Source: Alligator mississippiensis
Taxonomy: Eukaryota; Chordata; Crocodylia; Alligatoridae
Length of the DNA stretch: 64,000 bases
NCBI RefSeq assembly: GCF_030867095.1
Contig: NC_081831.1
Coordinates: 22,048,001-22,112,000 of the forward strand
Direction: 5' to 3'
The notes under the pieces are model-generated. The model made no database searches. It saw nothing but the letters and a program-made list of their open reading frames with translations, and was not told the DNA's origin. Position numbers and translations under genes: made by a program. The stretch's first letter is position 1. Each line of letters begins with the position of its first letter. This document shows, piece after piece, positions 21,270 through 49,392 of this stretch.

Positions 21270-23380
21270 TGGAATCCCTGGTCTGCAGGGGAACGTGATG
21301 ATTTCATTAGCCTCAGCTCATTCATTAGAGATGAAGGGAAATTGATTTCCCTGATCAGGGGGCGGGTGTTTAGTGAATGTTTGTGACGCAGCAGGTCAGT
21401 GCTGCCCCCTTTGCCTCTGCCATTGGCTAGCCCTGCCCCAGACATCTGTGTCCCCATGTTTCGAGACTCAAACTGGGGCATTCAGAGCTTCTCAGGCTTC
21501 TTGCTTGTCTCTGGGTCTAGCTTATGGGTGTCTCCCAGGGCAGGATGGTTCCTGCTACTGTGGCTTTACCAGATGCCCTGATCGGGGTAATTGGAGAGCT
21601 CCTGATTGGGGCTGAGGCCAAATGCTGGTCTGGGCCTCTGCAGGGGGACATCCCCTCCCTTAGCCCAGCTGCTGCCCAGTGCTAAGGGAAAAGTACTGGG
21701 AGATGGGGCCCAGCTGGGTCCATCTGAATCTGGGTCTAGCAGTACCGGGTGACCCAGGCCTCAGGAGGCTGACTGGCAGCTTCCCTGCCTGTGGCTGACT
21801 GGCTCTGAGGTGCTGGCCCCCATCCCCAGGAGACTGGGGTCCCCCAACAGGATAGATGGAGGCCCCACTGTGCCCCATGCTGGCAGAGAGCTCCTAGCAG
21901 CCAGCCACTTTGCTGCTCCGGAGGCTGTGAGAGCTGATTGGAAGTGACAACATGCTTGTGGCCCAGATGGCCGTGGCTCCTCAGTAAAGCACTGGGATTA
22001 GCAGAGGCTCAGGGTGGTGCCTGGAGGGAGGGAAGGGGAGGGGATGCAGTGCTGAAGACCAGGGCATGAAACAGGAGAAGAAAGGGAAAAAAACATCCTC
22101 TCCCACCCCTGGCTGGGGCCCTGCTCCCACTGCAGCCAGTCCTAGGAGGCCTGAGCTGTGTCAGCCCCTAGGCCTCAAAGGCAGGTTGGTGTACACAGAT
22201 CACAGCACCATGGGGTGGGGGACAGGAAGCTCCCCTGCCTGTCTGCTGCTCCCCCAGGGGAGCATGTCTCAGAGGGAGACACAGAGAGAATTAGGGCTCT
22301 TGTGTTTGTGCTGCTCCTGGTGCATTGAGGCAGAGCTTGGAGACTTGAGCACCGCAGCAGCAGTGCTGGATACTGTATTTGTCTCACCTACAACACCCAC
22401 CTTTTCCCAAAAAACTGGCTGGAAATTGGAGTGCCTACTGTATGTGAGACACTGTGGTCAGAGCAGTTTCTGTCACATACTAGGCACAAGCACACATAAA
22501 GGCTGTACAGGATCCTCTGAGGCTCTGTGCTTTCCTGCTACTACTCGGTTACTTACTACAGGAAAGATCTTCCCCTTCATTCTGCCTTTCAAAGACAAGG
22601 TGCGTATGTTATTCTCAGGTACACTGTATGTGAGAAAATATGGTATGAGCCTGGCTAGGAGGGCTTGGCACTGGCAGTGCCATGTGGAAGACCCTGTGCT
22701 CCAGGACAGCCCTAGAGGCTTCTGCCTAGGAAGGTCCCCAGTGGCCTGGGTGCTATGTGCCCAGCCTCCGCTCGAGAAGTCAGACCAGCAAGGCCCATCT
22801 CCTGGAGGGGAAAGCCGAGGCCCTAAGGGGTTCAGGTGCTGACATATGGCAAGTCTGCAGCAGAGCCAAGGATGCCCAGGTATCTTGAGTCCCAGTTGAC
22901 TCCTAATCACAAGCCCTCCCAGCAGGCAGCCCTTTGGGATGCTATAAGACCCCTTATGGACTGGTCTGCACATTCCCAAGTAAACCCCCGTCACCTTGCG
23001 TGTGCCTCAGTCACACCAGACCTGGATTGGGGCTCTGGTGTGTGGGTCCTGGGCCTAGTGCCTGGCAGAGACAGCCAGGCAGAGACCCCACACGGGATCA
23101 CAGCTGCTGCTCACTGGACTCCCAAACGGAGCCGCAAGACTCTTCTACAGCTGGCACAGTGGAGAGAGCCCCCCAGGCCCCTGGGCAGCCTTAATTTCCT
23201 TGGAGAATAAACATTGCTGGCATCATCCAAATAGGATGAAATAAGAAATGCCAGCACTTGGGAGGGGGAGGGGAGCAAGCAGTTACCTCCCCACCTCCCT
23301 CAGCCCCCCTCCCCCCCAGGGTTTGGCAGCCACTGTGCTGGGCTCAGGCCCCTCATCTGTATTCTTCACCACTCCCTGCC
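21270..23380. other. Intergenic DNA, no gene recognised
   Basis: A plus-strand open frame at 22066-22842 is 258 codons long but shows no domain, no hydrophobic pattern and no splice partner. Its composition follows the local DNA. I do not call it a gene. Confidence 0.45.
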
Positions 23381-23389
23381 AGCCCCGCG

Positions 23390-23540
23390 CAGAGCGAATT
23401 TCAGCTGAAACTCATAAATAAATCCCTGTCTGCCTGGGCTGCATTTTCTTCATTGCTCCTTTTGTGAGACACTGGCATAAAGCAGATCCCCCTGGATTCA
23501 GCTTTAATCTCACATGTTAAATATTAAAGCTGTGGCTTCC
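23390..23540. promoter_or_regulatory. Candidate regulatory block
   Basis: An AT-rich island with TTTCAGCTGAAACTCATAAA (a CAGCTG E-box inside an imperfect palindrome), GATTCAGCTTTAATCTCACA and TGTTAAATATTAAAGC. No ORF, no repeat identity. Confidence 0.3.
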
Positions 23541-24344
23541 ATTGCCTCTGGCTCCTCCTGGCCAGGCACCCTCAGGAAGGCGCGCCCCCATTTCTGTGGG
23601 GCACCCTCCGCAGGGTCTCCCTACTCTGGGGGTGCAGGTCTCTAGGGGAACCTAGTGTGAGGTGGAGATAATGCCACTTCCTCCTACACCTTCCTCTAGC
23701 TCTGCAGTCGGCTGAGTGCCTCATGGAGTCCCCTCCAGCCCAGGGGGCACAGAGCCAAGCCCCAGACTGGTCACAAGGTTCACAGACCCTGGCTTGGTCC
23801 CAGGCTACTCTCAGTCCCCAGCTTGCCCTCAAGCACAGCTGAGCCCTTGGCTGTCTCCAGCCTGTTGACTGCAGCATGCTAGATGTACATGTCAGGCCCT
23901 AGTGCCCTCCTGAGCCTGGCAGCTGGCAACCAAAGTTGTCTCTGGAACAGGTTCTGCTGAGCCCGGTGGGCTGGGAAAGACAGGGCAAGCAAGCTTTGTG
24001 AGGCCGGAGGTTGGGACATGGTACCAGCAGCTCCAGTGGGTCCTTGGTGCACCAGGTACTGCACAAACACACAGGAGGAATGTCCCTGCCCATGGAGCTT
24101 GTGACTGCCTGAGACCCACAGCACTGCAGTGCCATGGGAGGATACCAGCAGGAAGCCTGAGGCCAGTTGCCAGCGCTGTGGAGTGATGCTGGTACTGGGC
24201 CCTCCCCAAGGGCCTGTGTACACCACATCTGCCTTGTGGCTGTGGATCCATCTTGGCAGGCCCATGCTGTTCCCACCAAGCCAGGGACCATATGGGGCAG
24301 CTGCACATGCAGGGGCTGACTGCAAGGCATGGCATGTATGTACA

Positions 24345-24490
24345 CGTTGTGTCAGGGTTGAGGGTTGTCTTTTGCAGAGTGTAGATTCTGGTTGTATGGG
24401 ATGATTTGGATAGGGGTGATCCTGCCTCAGGCAGGGGGTTGGACTAGATGACCTATGGAGGGCACTTCCAGCCCTACTTCTCTATGACTA
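24345..24490 (+). mobile_element. CR1 LINE 3' end, short
   Basis: It ends GATCCTGCCTCAGGCAGGGG, GTTGGACTAGATGACCTATG, then CAGCCCTACTTCTCTATGAC. This is the same terminus as the copy near 19.4 kb, and better preserved at the GGACTAGATGACCT segment. It is strongly 5'-truncated. Confidence 0.88.
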
Positions 24491-24719
24491 TGTATGTGCA
24501 TGTGTGTGCATATGTGTGCAAGCAGCACCGATACATGCACCATTGCATACAGCCCTCAAGGCAGACCGTGGCAGGCATGGGGCAGTCATAACTGAGTGAG
24601 AAGGGCTCCTTGGGATAGGGGGGACATTATAGGCCCTGGAGGGCACTGGGCTGAGCTCCAGCACCTGCCGTGACAGGGCCTGTCTAGCAGTGACAGCCCT
24701 GCACAGCCGCTCCTTCTCC

Positions 24720-24915
24720 CCCTCCATAAATCAGCCTCAATTATCAGGCTCCTGCTGCCTCCGTGAAGGGGGGAGTCCCCGGCGGGCCGTGAAGGGAGCA
24801 GCAGCTGCGAACATAACCATTCGTCTCTGCTGTAAACATGATTAGTGCTGGATCCGGGCGCGGGTGGTGGCGGGGGCGGCTCTGCCGATGTTTAATGACA
24901 AGGTGAGGTATTAAT
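24720..24915. promoter_or_regulatory. Candidate regulatory block with CpGs
   Basis: It mixes AT-rich words (CAATTATCAGGC, TAAACATGATTAGTGC, GATGTTTAATGACAAGG) with a CpG-dense core (GATCCGGGCGCGGG). That combination is seen at some developmental enhancers. No exon is supported. Confidence 0.3.
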
Positions 24916-25427
24916 GGGGGGTTGCAGTGCTGGCCAAGCTGATTTCCCAGTGCCTGAAACACTGGCAGCTCACGGAGGGCAGGGGGTAGGGTGGGCGGGC
25001 AGGAGGAAGAGGGGGTCACAGGTTCCCATGGGCCTGAGTGGGCACTGGGGTGAGGACAGGGACCCAGGATACCTGTATTCCTGCCTCAGTTCAAGCACAA
25101 TTTGGTGTGTGAGTGCAGACTTGTGTTACTATGTTCCTTTGGGCCTCAACACTCCTCACCCCACTCAAAACATTAACCCTTGCTGTGCCCTGCCCCAGCA
25201 ATGTATATCACGCACTCCTCCCCAGGGGCTGAGCAGTGCCTGGCACTGGGGTAGGGGGACAGAGGGGAAGGCACCAGCCCCATTGGAGCCAGCCAGGGAC
25301 TGTGGTAGTGTGGAGAATCAGAGGAAGACTGCCCTGAGTCCACAGCCCTGCCTAGCCTTTCCCAGGTAGTCTGCAAAGGGACCTGGGGCCAGGACTGAAG
25401 GGAAGAGACTGCCCTCAGTTAACTGAC

Positions 25428-25540
25428 TACATGTGTGTGTGTGGGGGGTGGTACAGACAGACGCATACAAACAAACACAAGCCCTGACATTGGTGGGGGG
25501 AGGCAGGAAGTAGCATGTGTATATGGGTAGACAGACAGAT

Positions 25541-25571
<31 letters not shown>

Positions 25572-25765
25572 TGCCTTGATATTGGTGTTTGGGGGACAGA
25601 AAAGAATGTGTGTGTGTGCACGTGTGTGTTTTGTATATGTACAAACAGCCAAACACACAGAAGCCTTGACACTGATGGGAGGCTCGGGGGGGGGGGGGGA
25701 GGGCAGAAGGAAGGAGTGTGTGTGTAGACAGACACACACACACGCACACATACACACACCCTGAC
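25428..25765. repeat. Cluster of (TG)n/(CA)n microsatellites
   Basis: Alternating TG and CA tracts, the largest a CA run at about 25541-25568, with roughly 100-bp-spaced imperfect copies of CCCTGACATTGGTGGGGGGAGG-like sequence between them, so a larger tandem unit is also present. A pure run of about 14 G lies near 25687. Confidence 0.85.
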
Positions 25766-26864
25766 ATATCTGCAGGGGCAGCAGGAAGGAGAGGGGGTTT
25801 TGCTCTCTGGGCTTCTGCACCCCTGTCCCTGCCAGCTCAGCCCTGTCCAGGCCAGGGCCCCGCCTGGAGAAGGCTGCTTCTGCATCACATTTCCATGCTG
25901 CGCTTGCCAGCCTCCCCCGCCCCAGCCCCCGCGGGGACTATGAGCAAAGAACCAATTCGTCACCTGCTTGGTCGGTCGGAGCCTTTGCAAGAATTACAAT
26001 CAGCTGGAAAAACCCCGTCTGCAGCATGCGTGGGTTTTGCGGGGGAGGGGAGGGTGGGTAGGCGGCCGCTGGTTTTCCAGCAGGATTACTACCTGCGTCA
26101 GGTGATGGAGTGCCCTTGGCTCCTGGCAATGCCTTTGGGTGGTAGGCCCATAAAGCCCTGCATGGTGGAGGCAGGTTCCCTGCCCAGTACAAATCACAGC
26201 TCCTCTAGCTCATTACCCCTGTGATTCTCAGCCGGGTGCTGCAGTGCCCTGGGGGAGCTGTGAGCTCCTTTTAAAAGTGCCGCAGGGGCACTGTGCAGTA
26301 TTAGCTATGCAAACATTGGTGCGGAGTCACAAGAGAGGCCCAGCGCTTTCCAGCAGGAATCCAGTGGGGCCAGAACAGCCTGCGAGTGCTTTGTTAGGGA
26401 AGAATCGCTCTGTTCATGTCTGTAGTCCAGCAACGCATGAAAGAAAGAGCACTCTGGGCACTGCCTGAACATGCTGGGGAGACAGTCTCACTCTAGATGG
26501 GTGATCAATGATCATGATCAGCCCTGTCCAAACCATCACAATCCCATTGTCTGACCACTGAGCAACATGACAATCACCCCTGACAAAGCACCAGGCATCA
26601 CCCCCACCCCAGGGATAGCAGGGGAGTGGCGCCTGCCATTGTCCTGCTGCTGCAAGGTTAGGGGAGGGGTCATAGACACTAAAGTGATCCCAGGCAGAGG
26701 CTGTGCCCCTGCTGCAGAGGAAGGGGACCCCCTACCCCATCTATACCAGCCTGACCAGGGGTGAAAGTCCTTCCTGCCCCCAGTGCAGCATCAGAGGGAC
26801 AAGACCCTCTACCCAGGACCCTCCAGCTTTGGTCCCAGCAGGAGCATTGGCACAGCCCCATTCT

Positions 26865-27440
26865 TCCATCCATTCACGCTGTCACACGGTCCATCCAGCC
26901 ATTCAGACTGATCGTCCATGCCATCCGGCCAGCCCCATACAGACCTCACGGCCCACCAGCCCCATTCAGACCTCTCTCTTTCCCCATACAAACCTAGCTA
27001 CTCCATCTACCCAGCCATCCATTCGGCCATTCAGCCTTCCACCCATCTGTTTTTCTATCTGCCCATCTGTCCATCCATTTGTCTGTCTATCCATCCATCT
27101 GTCCTTACTTCCACCCATCCATCCATCCATTTGCCTATGTGCCTGTCCATTCATCTGTCTGTCCATCTCTCTGTCTGGCCTTCCATGTGTCTGTCTGTCC
27201 AGCAGTTCATTGGTCCAGCCACTTATCTGTCTGTCCATCTGTTTGTCCACCCGCGCTTCCCCCCTTCCATCTGTCTGTCCATCTGCATGCCAGTCCATCC
27301 AGCCACCCATCCATCAGTCCGTCCATCTGTCTGTCTGTCCAGCCACCCCCGTCTGTTCATCTGTCCTTCCATCTGTTCAGCTGTCAGCTGGTCTGCCCAT
27401 CCATCTGTCTTTCCATCTGCCCACACGTCTGTTCTCGCAT
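26865..27440. repeat. Degenerate (CCAT/CTGT)n satellite-like array
   Basis: About 570 bp built from four-base units CCAT, CTGT and CCAC (typical string CCATCTGTCTGTCCATC). It has no fixed longer period. It opens all frames on both strands, which creates false ORFs rich in Pro, Ser, Ile and Cys. Confidence 0.95.
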
Positions 27441-27449
27441 CCACCCCTG

Positions 27450-28960
27450 GGGCCGGGGTCAGCAGGGTCCCGGGGGGAGGTTACCTAGGGGCAACTGGGC
27501 CAGGTGGGTCGGACCGGGGAGGTGACTCTGATGCGTTGGGGGGAGGGATTGTCCCGGGGACCGCACGGGGACCCGCGGCCGCTGGGGTGCGTTGTTGCCA
27601 TAGTGACGCTGGGGTCCCCCCAAACTGGGCTTGCTGCTGCCAGCACCGGGCTGCAGAGCTGGGATGGGGGGCTCCGCACACCCCCCCCCTCGGCTTCATG
27701 GGGTGCGCGTGTGCACAAATGTGCGGGTGCGGGTGTATGTGCGTGTGTGCGCCCGTGAAACGAGCGTGCCAGGCCGCCTCCCGCGCACTGCGGTAGTGAC
27801 CGGGTGCATGTGCGGGGTATGCAGGGCTGTGAGTGTGCGCGCTCCCGGGGCCAGAAGCAACCCCCCCCCGCCCACGCGTGCTGTCCTGTCCCTCGTGGGC
27901 CCGCACCCGGCTCCGGTTCAGCAACGGGTCCCCGAGTTCGTGGGCGGCTCCGCGCTCCGGGCACCGCGTCCAGCTCCCCCGGCCTGGGAGAGCCGGGCAG
28001 CACCGGCGGGGAGGGGAAGCGGGAGATATGGCTGTCCCGGCCCCCTCGAGAGCAGCTTCTGCGCCACCTGCACCGAGGCAGGGCGTGGGGGGCGGGGGAG
28101 GGGGGGCAGCAGGGGCGACCGGAGGGACAAGGGCCTGGCCGGGCTTCGGCCACCAGCTCCCGGGGAAGCCCCCCGCGCCTCCCCCCGGCTCCATCGACCG
28201 GGCGGCATCGATCCCCGCAGCCTCCACCGGCGTCTCCCTGTCGTCCCCTGCGACAGGACCGCTCCCCGGCCCCTGCTGCCGCGCTCATGGCTTTGTAAAT
28301 GATTAAACTTCGTCTTTAATTATTCCCCGCCTCGCTCCCACCAGCGCCGCCGCCGCCGCCGGGCTGAGCCGGGCGCGGCGAGTGCGGGCCCGGAGCCCTC
28401 TGCTGCCCCCGCGAGCGGACCCCGGCCCGGCCCCGCCGGCGGGCAGCTCCGAGTCCGGGGAAGCGCCGCCGCTACCCCGCAGCACCCGCCGCCCGGGCCC
28501 GGGGCCCCGCCCGCAGCTTCGTCTCGGCTCCTGCCCCCGCCCGCAGCCCGAACCCGAGCCTGCGGGCGGGAGAACCGGTGCCAGCCCCGCAGCGCAGGGC
28601 CGGAGACCTGCCCCCGGGCCCGCCCGGCTCCAGGACCCCGCAGCAGGAGTAGAGGCAGCCCCCAGCAACCATGCCCGTGGCCCAGGCCGACAGCTCCACC
28701 CACACGCCCGCCTTGATTTCGGGCCGGGACCTCCTGTCCCTCCCAAGCTGGGGAGGTCTCGGACCCGGGGACCGAGCCCAGGAGTCCTGGCTCCCAGCTC
28801 CAGTGCTCGGAACCCGCCGGACGCCTCTCCCCTCGCAGAGCTGGGCAGAGAACAGGTGTCCCGGCGCCCAGCACCGCCCCCCTTCTGCTGGGGAGAGAAC
28901 CCAGGCGTCCGGGCTGCTCCCCTCGCAACCGAAGCTGGCTCTTGGTGACGCTGCTGCCCA
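27450..28960. promoter_or_regulatory. Orphan CpG island
   Basis: Very GC-rich, with CpG dense enough for a vertebrate CpG island (for example CGCCGCCGCCGCCGCCGGGC near 28347, and GCGCGGCGAGTGCGGGCCCG near 28373). It lies about 1.2 kb beyond the OLFM2 poly(A) signal. Inside is an AT-rich insert at 28285-28325 (CTTTGTAAATGATTAAAC). An X-box-like GTTGCCATAGTGAC is at 27594-27607. I recognise no first exon on either strand. It could be the promoter of an unseen gene or lncRNA, or an enhancer-type island. Confidence 0.6.
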
Positions 28961-28984
28961 CCCCCTCCTGCCAAGGGCTCCCTC

Positions 28985-29130
28985 ACACGTCCCCATTAAA
29001 TGAAACCGAAGCGAGAAGATTCCATTAAATGGCTGCAAATAAATTAACAGAGCATAATTGCTCCGGGAGGCAAGAGCAGGCTCCCGGAGCTAATTGAGAT
29101 AGGAAGTCGAAGGAGTGACATCTTGGCGGA
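28985..29130. promoter_or_regulatory. Candidate regulatory block at CpG-island edge
   Basis: An AT-rich stretch with CCATTAAATGAAACCGAAGC, TTCCATTAAATGGCTGC (palindromic CCATTAAATGG) and GAGCTAATTGAGATAGG. It includes near-inverted CTCCGGGAG / CTCCCGGAG pieces that could pair as a hairpin. No coding signal. Confidence 0.35.
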
Positions 29131-30165
29131 AGCACCCCCTCCTCACCATGCCCGGGGGCATCCAAAGGGCACAGACTGCCTCTCTGCACAGCCCCACCTC
29201 CTTGTGGGGTCAGTGCCCCCTATGCACATAGCTGGGGCCTGCCCCCCCCTTCAGCTGAGTGTCAGCTGCTGCCTCTGAAATGAGCAGAGCCCTTTTCCCC
29301 AAGCAGGGCTATAACCACAGCAAGGCAGGGGGCCTTATACTTTGATCCAGGGCTCGAGGCACAAAGGGATAGAGAACAGACACCACAGCCAAGATCTGAT
29401 GCTGGAGTCCCCAGCCCCAGCCCCTTTCTCTGCCCAGGAGACCCCCACTCTCTGCGCCCTCCCATGCTGTTCAGAACACCCAGCATCCACAAAGCTAACC
29501 CCAGTGCTGCTCCAATCCCTCTTCCATGCTGCCCCCCTGGGGACAAGAGCAGTGGCATGGGGGTCAGAGGGAGACATGAGGCCAAGGACATGTGGTGCTG
29601 GGTGAACACGCTACACACACAAGGTTCTCACACCTATACTACCCCATACAGTACCTGGCGCCACAATGAACACCTTCAGGCTTGCTATTAAAACAACACA
29701 GACGCAGCTGAGGCTCCAGGTCAGTGGCAGGTGTTTAATAGCCACGGTTGTTTCCAAACACGACCGTGAGTCTCACCCACTGCTTGCCTTTGCTCCAGGG
29801 ATGCAGAGCGCCGGAGGCTGCCTGGAGTGGATTCAGGCCGTTTGCTTGCACCACCCATGACTGTAGCCGAACACGGTGATGATAGGAAGGTCCCCCCCTT
29901 CTCGTTGTCTGTGCTCTTAGCCGTGTTGCATTCATCCTGAACAGGACAGCAGCGGGGAGCAGCTAAGTGCCCCCCTCTCAGGCTTCTCACTGGTGCGTCT
30001 CCTGGATTTCTGACCTCCAGGGCAGGAAATGTCACCCCAAGCATGAAGAATCACCCCCCTCCCCACCCCTGTCCCTACTCGCACACAAGCCAAGAGCAAC
30101 TCACCAAGAACCACGTGAAAGAAGCCTGTGTTCCACCACACGCCTCAAAGACCGCTCAGTCTGTG

Positions 30166-30171
30166 TTTATT
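30166..30171 (-). terminator. OLFM2: Predicted OLFM2 poly(A) signal
   Basis: The minus strand carries AATAAA about 200 bp after the OLFM2 stop codon. Cleavage near 30145 would give a short 3' UTR of about 225 nt. A weaker ATTAAA at 29739-29734 could serve a longer form of about 0.65 kb. Confidence 0.55.
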
Positions 30172-30226
30172 TGCCACCGAACCAAAATGAAACCGAAAAT
30201 AACGAACCGCAGTCAGCTCGGACGAA

Positions 30227-30248
30227 GCAGCAGCAGCAGCAGCAGCAG
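30227..30248 (-). repeat. CTG triplet tract in the OLFM2 3' UTR
   Basis: Seven GCA units on the plus strand read as (CTG)7 in the OLFM2 transcript, between the stop codon and the predicted poly(A) signal. Confidence 0.85.
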
Positions 30249-30371
30249 AGATCCATGCGCCATTCACCACAGGAAGAAAGGGACGAGGAGCCTCAGGGCC
30301 CCACGCTGTTGAAAGCGGGGCTGAGGCCGGCGTGTAAAAATAACCGATGACGACGGGGAGTGGGGGGGTGT

Positions 30372-47587
<17,216 letters not shown>

Positions 47588-47589
47588 CC

Positions 47590-48200
47590 TGCGGTGCGGA
47601 GCCCGACCCCGCCCGCCCCGGGCTGCTCTGCCGCCGCGGCCCCAGCGCCCCGCGGCCCGGCCCGGCCCGGCCCGAGGCTGCGGCTCCCCGCGGCGGCTCC
47701 GGGCTCCGGGCTCGCGGCGCCCGGGACCCGCTGTGCGCCCACGGCCCAGGCAGGGCTGGGCTGGGCTGGGCCGGGCCGGGCCGGGCGCAGCGAGCGTGCG
47801 CGGGGGCGGCCCGGCCCACAGCCCCGCCCCCGGACGCCGGGGTCCCCGGGGGGTGGGGGGGGCGCGGGGCTCGGACGCCTGGGATCTGCCCCGGGGCCGG
47901 GCTGCGTTTCCCGCCTCCCCCGCGGAGATCTCTGGACCCCAGTGGGGGACTCCCCTTCGGTTAGACGTGCCCGGTGGGGTCTGAGCCGCTGCCGCCTGGG
48001 ACCCCCGGGGGACCCCGATCCTCCTGTGCCGGGGTGGGGGGGCTGCCTGGGGGACCTACCCCCCCCAGAGGTTCCACGTGCAGGGCGGGGGCCCCGAGCG
48101 CCAATTGCCGCCGCGCCACCCGCCCCCGCCCAGCACCTGCCAGTCAAGCGCCGCCGGGGGGCAAGCGGGATGGGGGGGGTATGTCGGGCTCACGGTGCGC
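47590..48200 (-). promoter_or_regulatory. OLFM2: CpG-island promoter of OLFM2 exon 1A
   Basis: Dense CpG and GGGCC/CCGGG tandem words (47755-47790 and 47655-47680) lie upstream of the exon 1A ATG. It is TATA-less, so initiation is probably dispersed. It occupies most of the short gap between this gene and the predicted COL5A3 poly(A) site. Confidence 0.65.
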
Positions 48201-48254
48201 CCCATCGCCGCCCCCAGGGCTGGATGCCGGGGGAAGGGGTGGGGGGTACGGCTC

Positions 48255-48332
48255 GTTCCCATGGAAACCAGCGGCGCGCAACGTAGGAAACGGGGGGGCT
48301 GGATGCACGAGACAGCCAGTTCCCATGGCAAC
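48255..48332. promoter_or_regulatory. Paired RFX X-box-like sites
   Basis: GTTCCCATGGAAAC (48255-48268) and GTTCCCATGGCAAC (48319-48332), start to start 64 bp. Both fit the RFX consensus GTNNCC-(AT)-RGNAAC. They sit between the COL5A3 poly(A) signal and the OLFM2 1A promoter. Confidence 0.5.
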
Positions 48333-48375
48333 GCGGGGGCATGAGGGCGGGCTCCGGGGGTGTCGATACAACTCG

Positions 48376-48381
48376 TTTATT
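48376..48381 (-). terminator. COL5A3: Predicted COL5A3 poly(A) signal
   Basis: AATAAA on the minus strand, about 865 bp after the collagen stop codon. Cleavage is expected near 48355. No earlier consensus hexamer was noticed between the stop and this site. Confidence 0.6.
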
Positions 48382-48424
48382 GGTACAGTCTCCGCGAGGG
48401 GGAGGGGCCGGGCCGGGGCTGCCC

Positions 48425-48850
48425 GGGGGGTGGGTGTGCATGTACCTGGGTGCGTGTGCACGGGGGTGTGTGTGCGCTTGTCTGCGCGTGTGTGTGCAAG
48501 CACCTTGTGGGTGTGTGCATACGTGAGTGCATGTGTGTGGGTGTGTGCCTGTGTACCCGCCGGCGTGTGCACACACGTGTGTGCACGTGCACCTGCGGGT
48601 TGTGCACTTGTGCCTGCTCTTGCACCTGGGGGGGTGTGAACAAATTGAATGTGTATGTGTGTGTATGCACACCTGCACATGGGAGGAGGTGTCCACACGT
48701 GCGTGAATGGCTGTGCATGCAGGTGGGTGGGTATGCATGTGCCTGGATGCGTGTGCCTAATGCTTGCATGCACAAGTGTGTGGGCATGCACCTGGGGGGT
48801 GTGCATGTGCATGTGTGTTTGTGCATGTATGAGGGTGTGTGCAAATGTGT
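48425..48850 (-). repeat. CA-rich low-complexity tract in the COL5A3 3' UTR
   Basis: On the plus strand it is TG-rich (GTGTGTGCATGTG-like words with a loose 20-40 bp period); in the transcript it is CA-rich. It spans half of the predicted 3' UTR. Confidence 0.85.
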
Positions 48851-49245
48851 GTGGCTTCACTCACCCCCTGGGCCATACACAGGCCCCAAGCACCTGCCCC
48901 AGGCCCCCTCTGCCCCCTGCCTGCCCCAGCAGGCTGGACGGACAGACAGATGGTCTTGGGGGCCGGGGAGGGGGCATCTGCGCCAGGCTGGGTCCAGACC
49001 CAAGTCCAGGTCCTGATCCTGGCCATGTCTCCAGTGCGTCACTAGGGCGGCTCCTCCTGGAGCCTCATAGCACCATAGGGGAGTGGGAGGGGGGCAGTCC
49101 ACACCTCATTCAGTCTGGGGGGGGGGTGCCCCGCTCTGTCCACAGCTGCCCTGGGAGGGCATTGAGTCCTGAGAGCGCCCAGGTGGGCAGGCAGGGGGGT
49201 TCTGGGGACGGAGGGGCCCGGAGCTGTCCCCCTTCCTGCAGCGGC

Positions 49246-49392
49246 TCAGCCCACGAAGCAGACAGGGCCCAGCTCAAAGCCAAACTTCTGCCCTGCACCC
49301 CCAAAGTCGGTGACGGCCACATCAGCCAGCGGCAGCCACTCCACATGGGGCCCCCGCACCTCCAGCACGGTGCGTGCCTGTCCCCGACGCAC
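49246..49392 (-). CDS. COL5A3: COL5A3 last coding exon
   Basis: 147 nt with stop, [20 protein letters not shown] through [12 protein letters not shown] to [13 protein letters not shown] and TGA (49248-49246). It ends with the final conserved cysteine. Acceptor TGTCCACAG. The 3' UTR follows. Confidence 0.97.
   Translation of the reverse strand: MRRGQARTVLEVRGPHVEWLPLADVAVTDFGGAGQKFGFELGPVCFVG

Noticed and set aside
22066-22842. Plus-strand open frame of 258 codons
   Set aside because: Low-complexity composition that follows the local DNA, no known family, no conserved motif and no supporting exon neighbours.
26865-27796. Long open frames (up to 292 codons) rich in Pro, Ser, Ile and Cys
   Set aside because: They come from the (CCAT/CTGT)n array, which lacks stop codons in several frames on both strands. 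No domain, start context or splice structure.
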